A program made the translations under genes and the position numbers. The notes beneath the pieces were generated by a model. It worked only from the letters and a program-made list of their open reading frames with translations, was not told the DNA's origin and made no database searches. Shown one piece after another: positions 1-7,995 of a stretch of 46,619 nt of DNA. This DNA is from an uncultured bacterium. GTDB lineage: Bacteria > Patescibacteriota > Patescibacteriia > Patescibacteriales > UBA12465. The stretch spans positions 1-46,619 of the forward strand of contig CAIQRY010000044.1 in NCBI GenBank assembly GCA_903874345.1, read 5' to 3'. The stretch's first letter is position 1, and each line of letters begins with the position of its first letter.

Positions 1-1105
1 CCGCCTTTACCTTCCTTCCTTCGCCGCCGAGTTTTAAGCCTAAGCGATGTTCAGACGGTGAAATGCTAACGACTTCAAAATTTTTAACTTCGCCCGGATT
101 GAATAATTCGGTAATTTTTTCCTTACCGCCTAAATTCAATTGGCTGATATGCGCTAAACCGTGAATTTCTTCATCGAGTTTAACAAATAAGCCAAAAGGA
201 TTAACTTTCAAAATTGTCCCCGGGACGATTTGCCCGATTTGATATTTAGCACTGGCTTCTAGCCACGGATCTTTCATTAATTTCTTAGCGCTTAAGAAAA
301 CTTTCGCGCCGTCAATGGAAATGATTTCCGCCTTAACCTTGTCGCCGACTTTATACATCTCGCTCGGTGAATCAATTCTCTGCCAGGCTAATTCCGAAAT
401 ATGAATTAAGCCTTCAATATTCTCGCCGAAAGCAACAAACACGCCAAAATTCGTAATCGCCGTAATCCGGCCATCAACCGTCATCCCTAAACGATATTTA
501 TCAAGCGCCGGTTTCTGCTTTTTGTTCCAGACATCCTTTTCACTGAAGATGACTTTATTTTCATCCTCGCTTAAGGTCATAACTGTTACTTCGAATTCCT
601 GACCGACAAATGATTTTAATTTTTCTAAAATCTTGCTCTTATCACCGCCGGAAATACGCGGATAATTATCAGGCGCGAGTTGCGAGACCGGCAAGAAACC
701 ATCAATCTGGCAATAACGACTGAGTAAACCGCCTTTATTGGCGTCCATGATTTTAACTTTAACCGTAGTCTTTTCTTTTAAAGCCAGACGTAAATTCTTC
801 CAGGCTTTTTCCTGACCGACTAAACGGAAAGATAATTCTAATTCCCCGTTTTCATTTTCTTCATCAATAACCGCGGCTTCGATTTCATCGCCCGGTTTCA
901 AATCCGAAAACTCCGGTACTTCGTTATACATTTCCGGACCGCGGACCACGCCCATCAAGATGCCGTCGACATCTAATTTCACTTCCGATTTAGAAGCGGC
1001 CACGACGCGACCCTTAACAATATCTCCGACTTGCGGAATTTTAATTTGATCTTTGTCCAACAGCTTGGCGAACTCGCTGTCTTTTTCTAAATCTTTGTCT
1101 TCCAT
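1..1105 (-). CDS. rpsA: 30S ribosomal protein S1 (C-terminal part outside the window)
   Basis: S1 binds mRNA on the small ribosomal subunit and helps load poorly structured or SD-poor messages. The 367 in-window residues show a short acidic N-terminus (MEDKDLEKDSEFAKLL) and then consecutive S1 OB-fold repeats. These are recognisable by GDIVKGRV, GMTVDGRITAITNFGVFV, IEGLIHISEL and IHGLAHISQL. The frame is still open at base 1, so the C-terminus is missing. The start ATG at 1105 follows an A/T-rich stretch with no good SD. Expression is from a consensus promoter at 1220-1248, giving a leader of about 105 nt that can fold. S1 leaders are autoregulated in several bacteria, so this one may be too (inference). 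Confidence 0.95.
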   Translation of the reverse strand, partial: MEDKDLEKDSEFAKLLDKDQIKIPQVGDIVKGRVVAASKSEVKLDVDGILMGVVRGPEMYNEVPEFSDLKPGDEIEAAVIDEENENGELELSFRLVGQEKAWKNLRLALKEKTTVKVKIMDANKGGLLSRYCQIDGFLPVSQLAPDNYPRISGGDKSKILEKLKSFVGQEFEVTVMTLSEDENKVIFSEKDVWNKKQKPALDKYRLGMTVDGRITAITNFGVFVAFGENIEGLIHISELAWQRIDSPSEMYKVGDKVKAEIISIDGAKVFLSAKKLMKDPWLEASAKYQIGQIVPGTILKVNPFGLFVKLDEEIHGLAHISQLNLGGKEKITELFNPGEVKNFEVVSISPSEHRLGLKLGGEGRKVKA

Positions 1106-1212
1106 ATAATAAAAAAATTTCCTTCAACCCGATAAAAATCGAGTTCCGCGACCACCTAGGGGTAAGACCCTTAAAATCCGCGGAATTGCTTAGAGGTGAG
1201 TATTTAATTGAT
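1106..1212 (-). promoter_or_regulatory. structured 5' leader of rpsA
   Basis: The roughly 105-nt leader between the predicted start site and the rpsA ATG contains nested inverted repeats. The outer arms are GTTCCGCG near 1143 and CGCGGAAT near 1179 (+ strand), pairing with one G-U. The inner arms AGGGGT and ACCCTT lie around 1159-1172. No T-tract follows, so it does not look like a terminator. It may be a control site for S1 or another ribosomal protein. Confidence 0.4.
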
Positions 1213-1219
1213 TATTTCT

Positions 1220-1248
1220 AGTATAAATGAAAAATCTTTCGCTGTCAA
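1220..1248 (-). promoter_or_regulatory. promoter of rpsA
   Basis: Perfect -35 TTGACA (1243-1248) and near-perfect -10 TATACT (1220-1225) are separated by 17 bp, reading leftward into rpsA. It is divergent to the promoter of the gene at 1326. Confidence 0.85.
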
Positions 1249-1268
1249 GACATTCAAAAGAAACGAAA

Positions 1269-1297
1269 TTGACAAAGCCAGGACTTAAAATTAAGAT
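1269..1297 (+). promoter_or_regulatory. promoter of the gene at 1326
   Basis: -35 TTGACA at 1269-1274 and -10 TAAGAT at 1292-1297 with a 17-bp spacer. The predicted start site is near 1304, leaving about 22 nt before the ATG at 1326 and no clear SD. Confidence 0.75.
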
Positions 1298-1325
1298 AAT
1301 AGTGGACCTTTAAAAAATACGTACC

Positions 1326-1787
1326 ATGGACAAGAAAGAACTAGTTAAAATTGGCGACCCCAATGTTAATTTGGTCAAAATTTATCTTCGTAATAAAGCG
1401 AACGCCCAAACCCAATTGAATTTTTATCGCCGGGAATTGGCCCAAATCTTTGTCCGTCGCTTATCCGGCCGAATTGATGATCACTTTTTCCCCCTGATTG
1501 AACTTCTCTCTTACAAAGACCGCGGCGAAGAACTGAATGGCCCGTTGTTAATGGCTCTTCTTGCGGAAAGCATTCACTTTGAAGAAGACGGAGACCACTT
1601 AGGCGAGCCCTTCTTGAAAAATGCTTTCTGCTTCGTGGGTGGTGAAGAGCTACGGAAAATATATCCTGACGAGCTTTCCTTGCAGCAAGTCTTAAATCAG
1701 GCGAACAAACTATTCGCGCCCGTCTTTACACTGCGCTTTGCCGATTTCGACGACCCGAAAGTAGAATTTCTCCTGGAGGCCGGCTAA
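1326..1787 (+). CDS. hypothetical cytoplasmic protein, 153 aa
   Basis: I do not recognise this protein. It is soluble, has no signal peptide or membrane segment, and is mixed charged/hydrophobic. Its N-terminal half looks helical (NKANAQTQLNFYRRELAQIF). It has Asp/Glu-rich patches (HFEEDGDHLGEP, RFADFDDPKVEF) and a single Cys. It is a monocistronic unit with its own consensus promoter upstream and a strong hairpin terminator 27 bp after the stop, divergent from rpsA. It was probably kept as a stand-alone gene. Function is unknown. Confidence 0.75.
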   Translation: MDKKELVKIGDPNVNLVKIYLRNKANAQTQLNFYRRELAQIFVRRLSGRIDDHFFPLIELLSYKDRGEELNGPLLMALLAESIHFEEDGDHLGEPFLKNAFCFVGGEELRKIYPDELSLQQVLNQANKLFAPVFTLRFADFDDPKVEFLLEAG

Positions 1788-1813
1788 GCCCTCAACTAAA
1801 AAAATCAAAAACA

Positions 1814-1842
1814 AAAAAACGGATCTCAAACATCCGTTTTTT
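1814..1842. terminator. bidirectional rho-independent terminator
   Basis: An 11-bp stem (AAAAAACGGAT at 1814-1824 with ATCCGTTTTTT at 1832-1842) and a 7-nt loop, with A- and T-tracts on opposite sides. It serves the + gene ending at 1787 and the - gene ending at 1867. Confidence 0.85.
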
Positions 1843-1866
1843 ATTAAAAAATTTTATTTCTTATTT

Positions 1867-2703
1867 TTAAAAACAATCTAAAAAATTTTTTTCTAAATCC
1901 TCTAAATCTTTTAAACCCTGTAAATATTTTTCTTTAATTGGCCCCTCATTATTAATTAAACCTTGAGAATAAAGATACCAATCCGCTAAATAAGCTTGCT
2001 TATCCGCGCCGATCATAATTGTCCCACCGGCCGGGTTGTTATGAATAAAACCCATTTCCGCCGCTTGCGTATAAGTTTTCTTAATCTGCTCGAAGATGTC
2101 CGCGAGTGGCCAATTCTTCTTAATTTGTTCCTTGCCGGCCATAAGAATTTCACTCAGATCAGAACCAGTAATAAATTCTTCTAAAATCGAGCCTCGCAGA
2201 TCATCATAAACAGCCCCATAAAATTTCGGTACACCTTTAACACCCTGCAAATCTTCTAGCGCCTTGGCTTCATTATATAAATAATCAATGATTAATTTGT
2301 CTTGATGATGGTCAAGCGGATTGATTATCTCATAGCGTGGTTCGGAATCGGTCCGCCAGGGCGTGTTAGAGACCGCGGCGAGCGAAAAGCGTCGTTCCAA
2401 ATCTTGAACATCGGTAAAAGTTCTTTCTAATAGATATATTTCCTGACCCGTTTTCGGGTCAAAAGCTCTTAACTTAAAAAGCGGCCCAAAAACGCCGCTA
2501 CTACAAATTTCCCTCTCGCCCCTCAGTTCTAAGTCGTGCTGCAATAATTCATCTTTAACTTTAATTAAGTCGGGTAAAACCAATTTTGCCTCTTTATTTA
2601 GCGGCCCCTCTAGGTCTTCAATCTGTTCCGGCTTAAGCGGTTCATCATCAGGATTAAAGACTAATAAATCCTCATGATCGTTAGGGTGATAAATTTTGGA
2701 CAT
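1867..2703 (-). CDS. divergent protein-kinase-like fold protein (possible pseudokinase)
   Basis: The 278-aa protein has an acidic N-terminal ~50 residues and then a layout like the kinase/aminoglycoside phosphotransferase fold. A Glu-bearing helix (DYLYNEAKALEDLQ) is followed by VPKFYGAVYDD, then a hinge-like EEFITGSDLSEIL. The region matching the catalytic loop reads GFIHNNPAGGTIMI, and the region matching DFG reads AYLADW. The metal-binding Asp (ADW) is present, but the HRD catalytic Asp is replaced by Asn (HNN), and no clear ATP-binding VAIK lysine is seen. It could be an inactive scaffold or an atypical phosphotransferase. The kinase link is my inference from motif order. It shares the terminator at 1814-1842 with its convergent neighbour. 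Confidence 0.6.
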   Translation of the reverse strand: MSKIYHPNDHEDLLVFNPDDEPLKPEQIEDLEGPLNKEAKLVLPDLIKVKDELLQHDLELRGEREICSSGVFGPLFKLRAFDPKTGQEIYLLERTFTDVQDLERRFSLAAVSNTPWRTDSEPRYEIINPLDHHQDKLIIDYLYNEAKALEDLQGVKGVPKFYGAVYDDLRGSILEEFITGSDLSEILMAGKEQIKKNWPLADIFEQIKKTYTQAAEMGFIHNNPAGGTIMIGADKQAYLADWYLYSQGLINNEGPIKEKYLQGLKDLEDLEKNFLDCF

Positions 2704-2763
2704 ATCTTTATTGCCAAATTTATTATTTACCTGACAAGGTTACCATAAATTAGCGAAAAAATC

Positions 2764-2795
2764 AAAAAAAAGTGACCCCGGATTTTTGGGGTCAC
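2764..2795 (-). terminator. terminator of the gene at 2820-3614
   Basis: A perfect 8-bp GC-rich stem (GTGACCCC at 2772-2779 with GGGGTCAC at 2788-2795), 8-nt loop, then seven to eight T on the minus strand. Confidence 0.9.
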
Positions 2796-2819
2796 CTGCT
2801 CTAGTCAGGAGCGAAGGGT

Positions 2820-3614
2820 TTACTTCCATCTGATGACGGAAATCTGATAATCAATTCCCTCAGGCGGAAGCTTAAGATAATTTTTGAGACAAACACTGGA
2901 AAAGGTTGTTTGCTTGTCACCAAGAATAATGTAGGATATTTCTTCGGGCTTAATCAGGGCCGGAATAAAACATTCCCTGGGGAAATCGAGGATTAAAGCC
3001 TCTTTTTCCTGTAAATTAGCCGCGAAGATAATCGCTTTGTCCGCTTTAGCATTGTTAACATTAACCAGATTCTCAGTCGAAAAGAAAAACTTTTTGTAAT
3101 TAGAAGTTTTATCTTTTCCGCGGGTCAAGCTAATCGTAGCGCTGACTTCAAGATAATCCAGGGCTGACAATAATGTCAGACCTTGTCTGGCCGCTTCATC
3201 TTTCTCTTCTTGCCAGGAAAAATACATCTCCGGGTTACTCGAGAAGTCAACGAGGCGCCAACCCACGCCGCTAACCTTAAGCGGCAGCGCCGGGGAATGA
3301 ATCTTCCAAAACATTGCGAGGTCGCTAGTGTTCAGACCGAACACTGGCACAAGATAAAAATCTGACCCGTTGGTGTTTTTTTCGAGACATTTCCTTAGAG
3401 TCGTTTCGGAATAAGGAATAATTTCTTCAGGAGCATTCGTCGCGCCTATTTCCTGATCATTAGTAACCTTATAGGTTAATTTGGACCAGAAAACGGAGGC
3501 CTCTTGCCGGGAGATAAATCTCTCCCCTAATATTTCCCGCGCTTTTTGTGGGGAAACCTGTCCCCAGACATTAAGCAACGGTATTAAAAACAATAATAAT
3601 ACCAATTTCTTCAT
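2820..3614 (-). CDS. exported hypothetical protein with signal peptide, 264 aa
   Basis: The N-terminus MKKLVLLLFLIPLLNVWG is a classic Sec signal peptide, with cleavage likely after VWG, so the product is probably secreted. The mature part has two Cys (KCLEKN, PRECF) plus a late one (SSVCLKNYL), alternating beta-like stretches and no recognised catalytic motif. I do not recognise the family. It is monocistronic: consensus promoter at 3698-3726, a ~77-nt leader, and its own GC-rich terminator. The neighbouring VWA protein also has an export-type hydrophobic segment, so both may work at the cell surface (inference from position only). Confidence 0.75.
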   Translation of the reverse strand: MKKLVLLLFLIPLLNVWGQVSPQKAREILGERFISRQEASVFWSKLTYKVTNDQEIGATNAPEEIIPYSETTLRKCLEKNTNGSDFYLVPVFGLNTSDLAMFWKIHSPALPLKVSGVGWRLVDFSSNPEMYFSWQEEKDEAARQGLTLLSALDYLEVSATISLTRGKDKTSNYKKFFFSTENLVNVNNAKADKAIIFAANLQEKEALILDFPRECFIPALIKPEEISYIILGDKQTTFSSVCLKNYLKLPPEGIDYQISVIRWK

Positions 3615-3697
3615 GATTACTGGGGGTTTTAATGAATTTTTAAATAACTTTAGGTTGGTCTTAAATCAGCTTTTTAAACTAAAATAAGCAACTATTA

Positions 3698-3726
3698 TTT
3701 ATACCATAAGTAAAAATATATGTCAA
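3698..3726 (-). promoter_or_regulatory. promoter of the exported protein gene
   Basis: -35 TTGACA (3721-3726), 17-bp spacer, -10 TATAAA (3698-3703). It sits just past the end of the upstream VWA gene, so this gene is transcribed separately. Confidence 0.85.
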
Positions 3727-3739
3727 TAGTAGGCTAAAA

Positions 3740-5650
3740 TTAGTTATAACTAGTAACCCTGACTAGTTTATCGTGGCCATATTCATCTCCGATAGAAAAC
3801 TTATTGACAATAATATTTTCATCATCAATATTTTTCAATTTTTCCGCGTATTCTTTATGTAAATTATGCCCCAGGCCCTTAGCCGTTGAGTATTTCTCTA
3901 ACTGTATCTTTGTCTGTTCGAAGGCACCGGTTGGCTTGGTAAAATCTTTGATTAAACCATCTAAATCCATCTGCAAATATTTTGCTTGTTTATTTTCAAG
4001 ATAAGGGACCACCATCTTAACATAAACATCTTTATCGGCGGCTTCTTCCTGCATCTTCATTAATTTATTATAAGTAACGTCCTGAAATGACTCGTCTGTA
4101 AAAGTAACCATCCATCGGTTTTCATTGACATTTTTTTCCGAACTAAATCTGTCTAGACCCTCCAAGGTCGAGCTAATTACTTTTTCTTGAGTATTGCCGC
4201 TGGTCGGAACTTGTCTTAAAACCTGGACGGCTTCGTTAATATTCTTACATACCTTAAAAGAATTGGCATGATCCGAAAAAAATTCGATGGTTATTTCCGC
4301 TTTAGAATCGGGATAATTATCAAGCAAATATTGGGCGATCCCAGCTATCGTGGGCGCCATTGACGGGCTAATATCAATAGCGATCAATCCTTTCGTATTA
4401 TTATTAATCGGCGGCAGCTCAATGCGTGGATGAGACGTAACCGATATCGAGTCGGGTGTTGGCCCTAATTCAACCGGAATATTAGGAATCTTCTGCATCG
4501 TCATACCTTCCGCCATCAAATTAACTTTCACATAGCGGCATTCTTCTAATAATTTCTGGTACTTATCCGGGTTGCTTTGCTTTATTTTTTCAATTTCTTT
4601 TTCCGTATAATTTTTACCATTGTCTTTTTTCAAATCGGTTAGATAAGTAATCCCGGCTTCAGGCCCGCTCTTGCTGTCAGCGACCTTAATAATAATTGGC
4701 TTTTCGGCAATACCATCAAGTCGTTCCGGGTTTAAGCCGGAAGGCACTGCTTTATATTTTTCTTTGGCCTCTTTTACAAATTCATTAATACCCTCTTCAA
4801 CCGCTTCCGCTCCATTAATACCTCTATTTTCAGCTAAATTGGCATTTCCTCCTCGGCGCTCGTCATCAATTTTATTTTCAAGAACAAACTTATTAGTTTT
4901 AAGTGGCGGATTATCCCAATTATTAGTTTTCCGTTGATCACTCGAAGAATACATGACTATGTCATGAGACATAAAATCATGATAATTCGCCTCATTAATC
5001 TGGCTGAGAAAAAGCTTAACCTGCGCTTTTATTTGCTCGGCTTGATCGGCCGGAATATCGGCTTTATCTGTCTCATAACTATTAGATAGATCCAATTGAG
5101 CTAAATTATTTAAATCTAGGTTTTCCGATGATTCGGCGTCAAGATGATAGGTTTTATCACCGCCTTCTATTTTCTTTTCACTCTTATCATTAAGCTCAAT
5201 ATTAAACTTTTTAGCGCTCGTCTCTGGTTTCGTCGGCTCCGCCGCCTGCGCCTGAGGCGCAAATTTCAAAAATAATAAAAGAGAGACAAACGCCGCTTTA
5301 CCGGCCTGGCTGCGAATCATCTTTTTAAAAATATTCGGATCCTGATAGGTCTCGACTTGACTCGCGAGCGACTCCTTTAAGCTCTGATTAAAATCCTCAA
5401 TCTCGGCGATATTGATATTCTCATCGCCCATGGCGTATTTTAAATATTCCTCCGGATTCATACCGGTAATCGCCTCTAATTCTTCCGGCGACATTTCTCC
5501 TTTTTCGTCTAATTGCCCCTGAACTTTTTCGAGGTCTGACAAAAGCGAGCGATCGCGACCGCTTTCGTTTACTTTAAATTCTTTTTCTGGCGCGGGCGCC
5601 TTGCTCTCTTCTTCGCTTTGGCCGAACCCTAATTTATTCCAAATACTCAT
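3740..5650 (-). CDS. membrane-tethered von Willebrand factor A (VWA) domain protein
   Basis: The 636-aa protein has three parts. Residues 1-117 are acidic and helical, with no N-terminal signal. Residues 118-136 are a hydrophobic segment ending in AQAQAAEP, like an internal signal anchor or cleavage site. Residues 137-636 are the large remainder. A VWA domain starts near 420 with a complete metal-ion-dependent adhesion site: DxSxS (D426, S428, S430 in DISPS), Thr487 (TSGNT) and Asp519 (FTDES). A region around 230-295 (YSSSDQRKT ... NLAENRG) weakly recalls OmpA-like peptidoglycan-binding domains. VWA domains bind protein ligands through a divalent metal. The gene lies 20 bp after the gene at 5671-6249 and is probably co-transcribed with it. 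Partner and role are unknown. Confidence 0.75.
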   Translation of the reverse strand: MSIWNKLGFGQSEEESKAPAPEKEFKVNESGRDRSLLSDLEKVQGQLDEKGEMSPEELEAITGMNPEEYLKYAMGDENINIAEIEDFNQSLKESLASQVETYQDPNIFKKMIRSQAGKAAFVSLLLFLKFAPQAQAAEPTKPETSAKKFNIELNDKSEKKIEGGDKTYHLDAESSENLDLNNLAQLDLSNSYETDKADIPADQAEQIKAQVKLFLSQINEANYHDFMSHDIVMYSSSDQRKTNNWDNPPLKTNKFVLENKIDDERRGGNANLAENRGINGAEAVEEGINEFVKEAKEKYKAVPSGLNPERLDGIAEKPIIIKVADSKSGPEAGITYLTDLKKDNGKNYTEKEIEKIKQSNPDKYQKLLEECRYVKVNLMAEGMTMQKIPNIPVELGPTPDSISVTSHPRIELPPINNNTKGLIAIDISPSMAPTIAGIAQYLLDNYPDSKAEITIEFFSDHANSFKVCKNINEAVQVLRQVPTSGNTQEKVISSTLEGLDRFSSEKNVNENRWMVTFTDESFQDVTYNKLMKMQEEAADKDVYVKMVVPYLENKQAKYLQMDLDGLIKDFTKPTGAFEQTKIQLEKYSTAKGLGHNLHKEYAEKLKNIDDENIIVNKFSIGDEYGHDKLVRVTSYN

Positions 5651-5670
5651 ATGTTTTTTGCTTAAATTAT

Positions 5671-6249
5671 TTATTTTTTTAAGTTAAAAAAATTATCAAT
5701 CAAGTCATTTGGCGTCTCGCCGGTTTGAGTAGACAAGACTTTGAGAAATTCCTGCCGACTGAAAGAACCTAATAACGCCTGCGCGGCCACTTCTGCTTTT
5801 TTAGCGCCTAATTTACTTAATAATAAATTAAGATAGCGGTTAAAGTTCTTATAAAGAACCACGCGTAATTGAAATTGGTAGTTAAGATCGTCGTCCGAAA
5901 TTGATAAAAGTTTTTTAGTTTTAATTATTTCTGTTAAGTAATATAGAATATCATGATTAAAATCGACGATCGGGAAAAAATTATCTTCATTCTCCTGATT
6001 AATAAAGTTTAGGGTGCGTGTTAAATCTGGTTTTACTTTTAATTCCCATTTATCAAATTCCGGATATTTTTCTAAAAACTCCGGGAGACTAACCCCTTCT
6101 TTAATAAAGGCTAAAATCTCATCCGCTTTTTTGGGATCAGAAATAATTAATCCAGGTAAAATTTGACTAATTAGACTCTCTAGTAAAATCCGATCCTGCC
6201 AAAAAGAATTAGGTTTATCACCTTCTTTAATTGTTTGTGTCTTGTTCAT
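5671..6249 (-). CDS. hypothetical helical protein, 192 aa, upstream partner of the VWA gene
   Basis: I do not recognise it. The sequence is almost wholly alpha-helical by eye, with leucine-rich helices (DRILLESLISQILPGLIIS, YLNLLLSKLGAKKAEVAAQALLG), no signal peptide and no clear membrane span. The last third (SRQEFLKVLSTQTGETPNDLIDNFF) looks like a small helical domain. It is the first gene of a two-gene unit with the VWA protein 20 bp downstream, so a role as its cytoplasmic partner is plausible. A TATTAT -10-like box lies just before the ATG, so the message may be leaderless. No good -35 is seen. Confidence 0.65.
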   Translation of the reverse strand: MNKTQTIKEGDKPNSFWQDRILLESLISQILPGLIISDPKKADEILAFIKEGVSLPEFLEKYPEFDKWELKVKPDLTRTLNFINQENEDNFFPIVDFNHDILYYLTEIIKTKKLLSISDDDLNYQFQLRVVLYKNFNRYLNLLLSKLGAKKAEVAAQALLGSFSRQEFLKVLSTQTGETPNDLIDNFFNLKK

Positions 6250-6302
6250 GCTTTAATAATAGCATTATTTATGACGAAAAATAAAGGTTGGGGCGAGGAT
6301 AT

Positions 6303-6330
6303 AAAAAAGCTGAGGAGTGAGCTCAGCTTT
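6303..6330 (-). terminator. terminator of the gene at 6347-6763
   Basis: A perfect 9-bp stem (AAAGCTGAG at 6306-6314 with CTCAGCTTT at 6322-6330), 7-nt loop, followed by TTTTTTA on the minus strand. Confidence 0.85.
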
Positions 6331-6346
6331 ATCTTGTCAGAATCAA

Positions 6347-6763
6347 TTAAAGAGCGGCTTTTAAGTCGATGGCCTCAACTTGCTCGGCCGTGACCTCAAT
6401 CATCCTTTCGCTGCCGTAATAATACGGGCTTAAAATGATCGTGTGTGTGTACTTCTTCCCCTCTCGGCAATAATTAATTAATTTTCCATTGTGGAAGTAG
6501 CCGCCGAAATGGCTAAACTTGAGCTTAGTGTCGAGCTGACTCAGCTTCGAATCTAAATGTGTTTTGCCGTTAAGACTCAACATATTATGAAGCCCGAAAG
6601 TAATATCCTCTGAATAGCCTGTACAAAAAACTGACTTGGTCAACTTTTCGCTGGCGTCGATAAGCGCCAAACAGGCTTTTTTGGTTTCGTCGCCGCAATC
6701 CCGAGAATTAAGAATAACGAACTTCAGAATATCAAGCTGTCTTTTAGTTACCTTCTTTTTCAT
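6347..6763 (-). CDS. hypothetical protein, paralog of the gene at 7506-7958 (copy 2)
   Basis: The 138-aa soluble protein has no recognised domain but is clearly homologous to its neighbour at 7506-7958. Both begin MKKK. They share ILNS+D..DE.KK.C.ALIDAS...TK near residues 15-45 and THLD...LxTKxxFSxxGGYFxN near 82-110. The Cys in the ALIDAS block and the His of THLD are conserved. The C-terminal third (YYYGSERMIEVTAEQVEAIDL) differs. It is the last gene of a four-gene cluster (9021 to 6347) that ends at the 6303 terminator. Function is unknown; the duplication is seen directly in the protein sequences. Confidence 0.75.
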   Translation of the reverse strand: MKKKVTKRQLDILKFVILNSRDCGDETKKACLALIDASEKLTKSVFCTGYSEDITFGLHNMLSLNGKTHLDSKLSQLDTKLKFSHFGGYFHNGKLINYCREGKKYTHTIILSPYYYGSERMIEVTAEQVEAIDLKAAL

Positions 6764-6793
6764 CCCTTAGATTATTAGATTAATATTATCTGG

Positions 6794-7333
6794 CTATTCC
6801 ACGGTCACAACCGGTGAGGTTGTCCAGCCGCTATTCTGGTCATCGTCCATTTTCATGCTTTTATGCAAGGCCAGAAATGTTATTTTGCAACGGGAAATGT
6901 CGATCGGTTTATTCAACCGCTCAATCGTCCGCCAGCCCTCTTCATCAATCGCCCCGAATTTATAAGTTGAATTCCAGGTACGAACAGTGAATGGGGCTTG
7001 AGGGATAGTGACCACATCCTTCATAGGAGAAGCGATGCCGACTTTCTCATAAATCTCTCCGATAGCGCGCCGGCTCGCTGCCCCGGCCCCGCCCGGAGCA
7101 TCAACGTCGCCCCTGAGATCGGGGTGCTGCATTTGCCAAACATTTTCCCAGGCTTTTTCGCAGGCCGGCATAACATCTGCCAATTTTTTGTTCTCATCTG
7201 CCGCACAGAAGAAAATACTTAAGATTACAATCACGCCATTCGGCGAGAAACCGCGATCCAGGAAGGCTTCGATTTTCTCAATCTCTTCCAGGTTAAACCG
7301 CGAGGTCATTTTTTCTTTTAATAACTTGTCCAT
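6794..7333 (-). CDS. hypothetical protein, about 179 aa
   Basis: The frame extends upstream to a TTG at 7387, but the consensus promoter at 7391-7419 predicts a transcript start near 7384. I therefore choose the ATG at 7333 (MDKLLKEKMTSRF). The N-terminal half is helical (FNLEEIEKIEAFLDRG) with a hydrophobic stretch (GVIVILSIFFCAADENK) that could be a buried helix. A Gly/Ala-rich turn (DAPGGAGAAS) precedes a beta-rich C-terminal part (APFTVRTWNSTYKFGAID). The family is not recognised. It lies between the two paralogous genes and 30 bp before the second copy, so it probably shares their transcript. Confidence 0.65.
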   Translation of the reverse strand: MDKLLKEKMTSRFNLEEIEKIEAFLDRGFSPNGVIVILSIFFCAADENKKLADVMPACEKAWENVWQMQHPDLRGDVDAPGGAGAASRRAIGEIYEKVGIASPMKDVVTIPQAPFTVRTWNSTYKFGAIDEEGWRTIERLNKPIDISRCKITFLALHKSMKMDDDQNSGWTTSPVVTVE

Positions 7334-7390
7334 TTTGTCTATTTTTAGTTCAACCTTTGATTTGTTAAGGAAAAAGTAATTTAACAAAAA

Positions 7391-7419
7391 ATATTACCAT
7401 TAAAATTACATGGTGTCAA
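7391..7419 (-). promoter_or_regulatory. promoter of the 6794-6347 unit
   Basis: -35 TTGACA (7414-7419), 17-bp spacer, -10 TAATAT (7391-7396), reading leftward. It places the transcript start near 7384, downstream of the TTG at 7387, which argues for the ATG start at 7333. Confidence 0.8.
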
Positions 7420-7447
7420 TTATAAATCTTTGACTTTTTTTGGATAT

Positions 7448-7475
7448 AAAAAACCGCTGCTTTGAAACAGCGGTT
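7448..7475 (-). terminator. terminator of the gene at 7506-7958
   Basis: An 8-bp stem (AACCGCTG at 7452-7459 with CAGCGGTT at 7468-7475), 8-nt loop, then six T on the minus strand. It separates copy 1 of the duplicated gene from the next unit. Confidence 0.85.
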
Positions 7476-7505
7476 AGGCAAAAAATTTGGGCAGTTGAAA
7501 CTTGC

Positions 7506-7958
7506 TTATTGCGCGACAGATCTCGACAAATTGTGGAGAGTGTCTTTCAGCTCGACCCTGGAAACTCGGTTTTTGTTGATGCTCGTAGCCTGGCGATCAT
7601 AGCGGGTATCGGAGAGCCAAACGGTAAAATCCCATTTGCCTTTGACGCGTATTTTGGAATACCAGATCTTATTGCGGAAATAACCACCATGAAAGGAGAA
7701 ACGATACTTCGTCCCCAGGGCTGTCATAATCGCATCCAAGTGGGTACTGCCAACGCTACTGACCATCCGGTCAATCCCTGGAATTTCACCGTCGATAGGC
7801 AGGTCCTTAATTGTAAAATAAACCGGTTTCGTAAAACCCTGGCTGGCATCAATCAGAGCGAAACAGATTTTCTTGTCTTCATCATCAGCGTCTTTGGAAT
7901 TCAGGATCAAATACTTCAAAGCACTGATCTGTTCTTTGCTTGGTTTTTTCTTTTTCAT
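7506..7958 (-). CDS. hypothetical protein, paralog of the gene at 6347-6763 (copy 1)
   Basis: The frame can be extended upstream to 8108, but that would overlap the 3' end of the gene at 7996-9021 by more than 100 bp. The internal ATG at 7958 gives MKKKKPSKEQISALKYLILN, which aligns with the MKKK start of the paralog, so I use 150 aa. Shared blocks are LILNSKDADDEDKKICFALIDAS and STHLDAIM followed by FHGGYFRN. The C-terminus is Arg/Ser-rich and unlike the paralog. It is soluble with no known domain. It follows the 7996-9021 gene by 37 bp and is probably co-transcribed with it. Confidence 0.75.
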   Translation of the reverse strand: MKKKKPSKEQISALKYLILNSKDADDEDKKICFALIDASQGFTKPVYFTIKDLPIDGEIPGIDRMVSSVGSTHLDAIMTALGTKYRFSFHGGYFRNKIWYSKIRVKGKWDFTVWLSDTRYDRQATSINKNRVSRVELKDTLHNLSRSVAQ

Positions 7959-7995
7959 CTTTTCTAAATTATGAGACAACAATTTACATTCGGAA

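Noticed and set aside
1140-1190. The CCTAGGGG element in the rpsA leader as a second C/G-tract operator
   Set aside because: It is an imperfect half-match inside a hairpin and lies downstream of the promoter; no support for repressor binding.
7440-7967. A 175-codon open frame on the + strand opposite the gene at 7506-7958
   Set aside because: It is antisense to a gene with a clear paralog and contains that gene's terminator; no promoter supports it.
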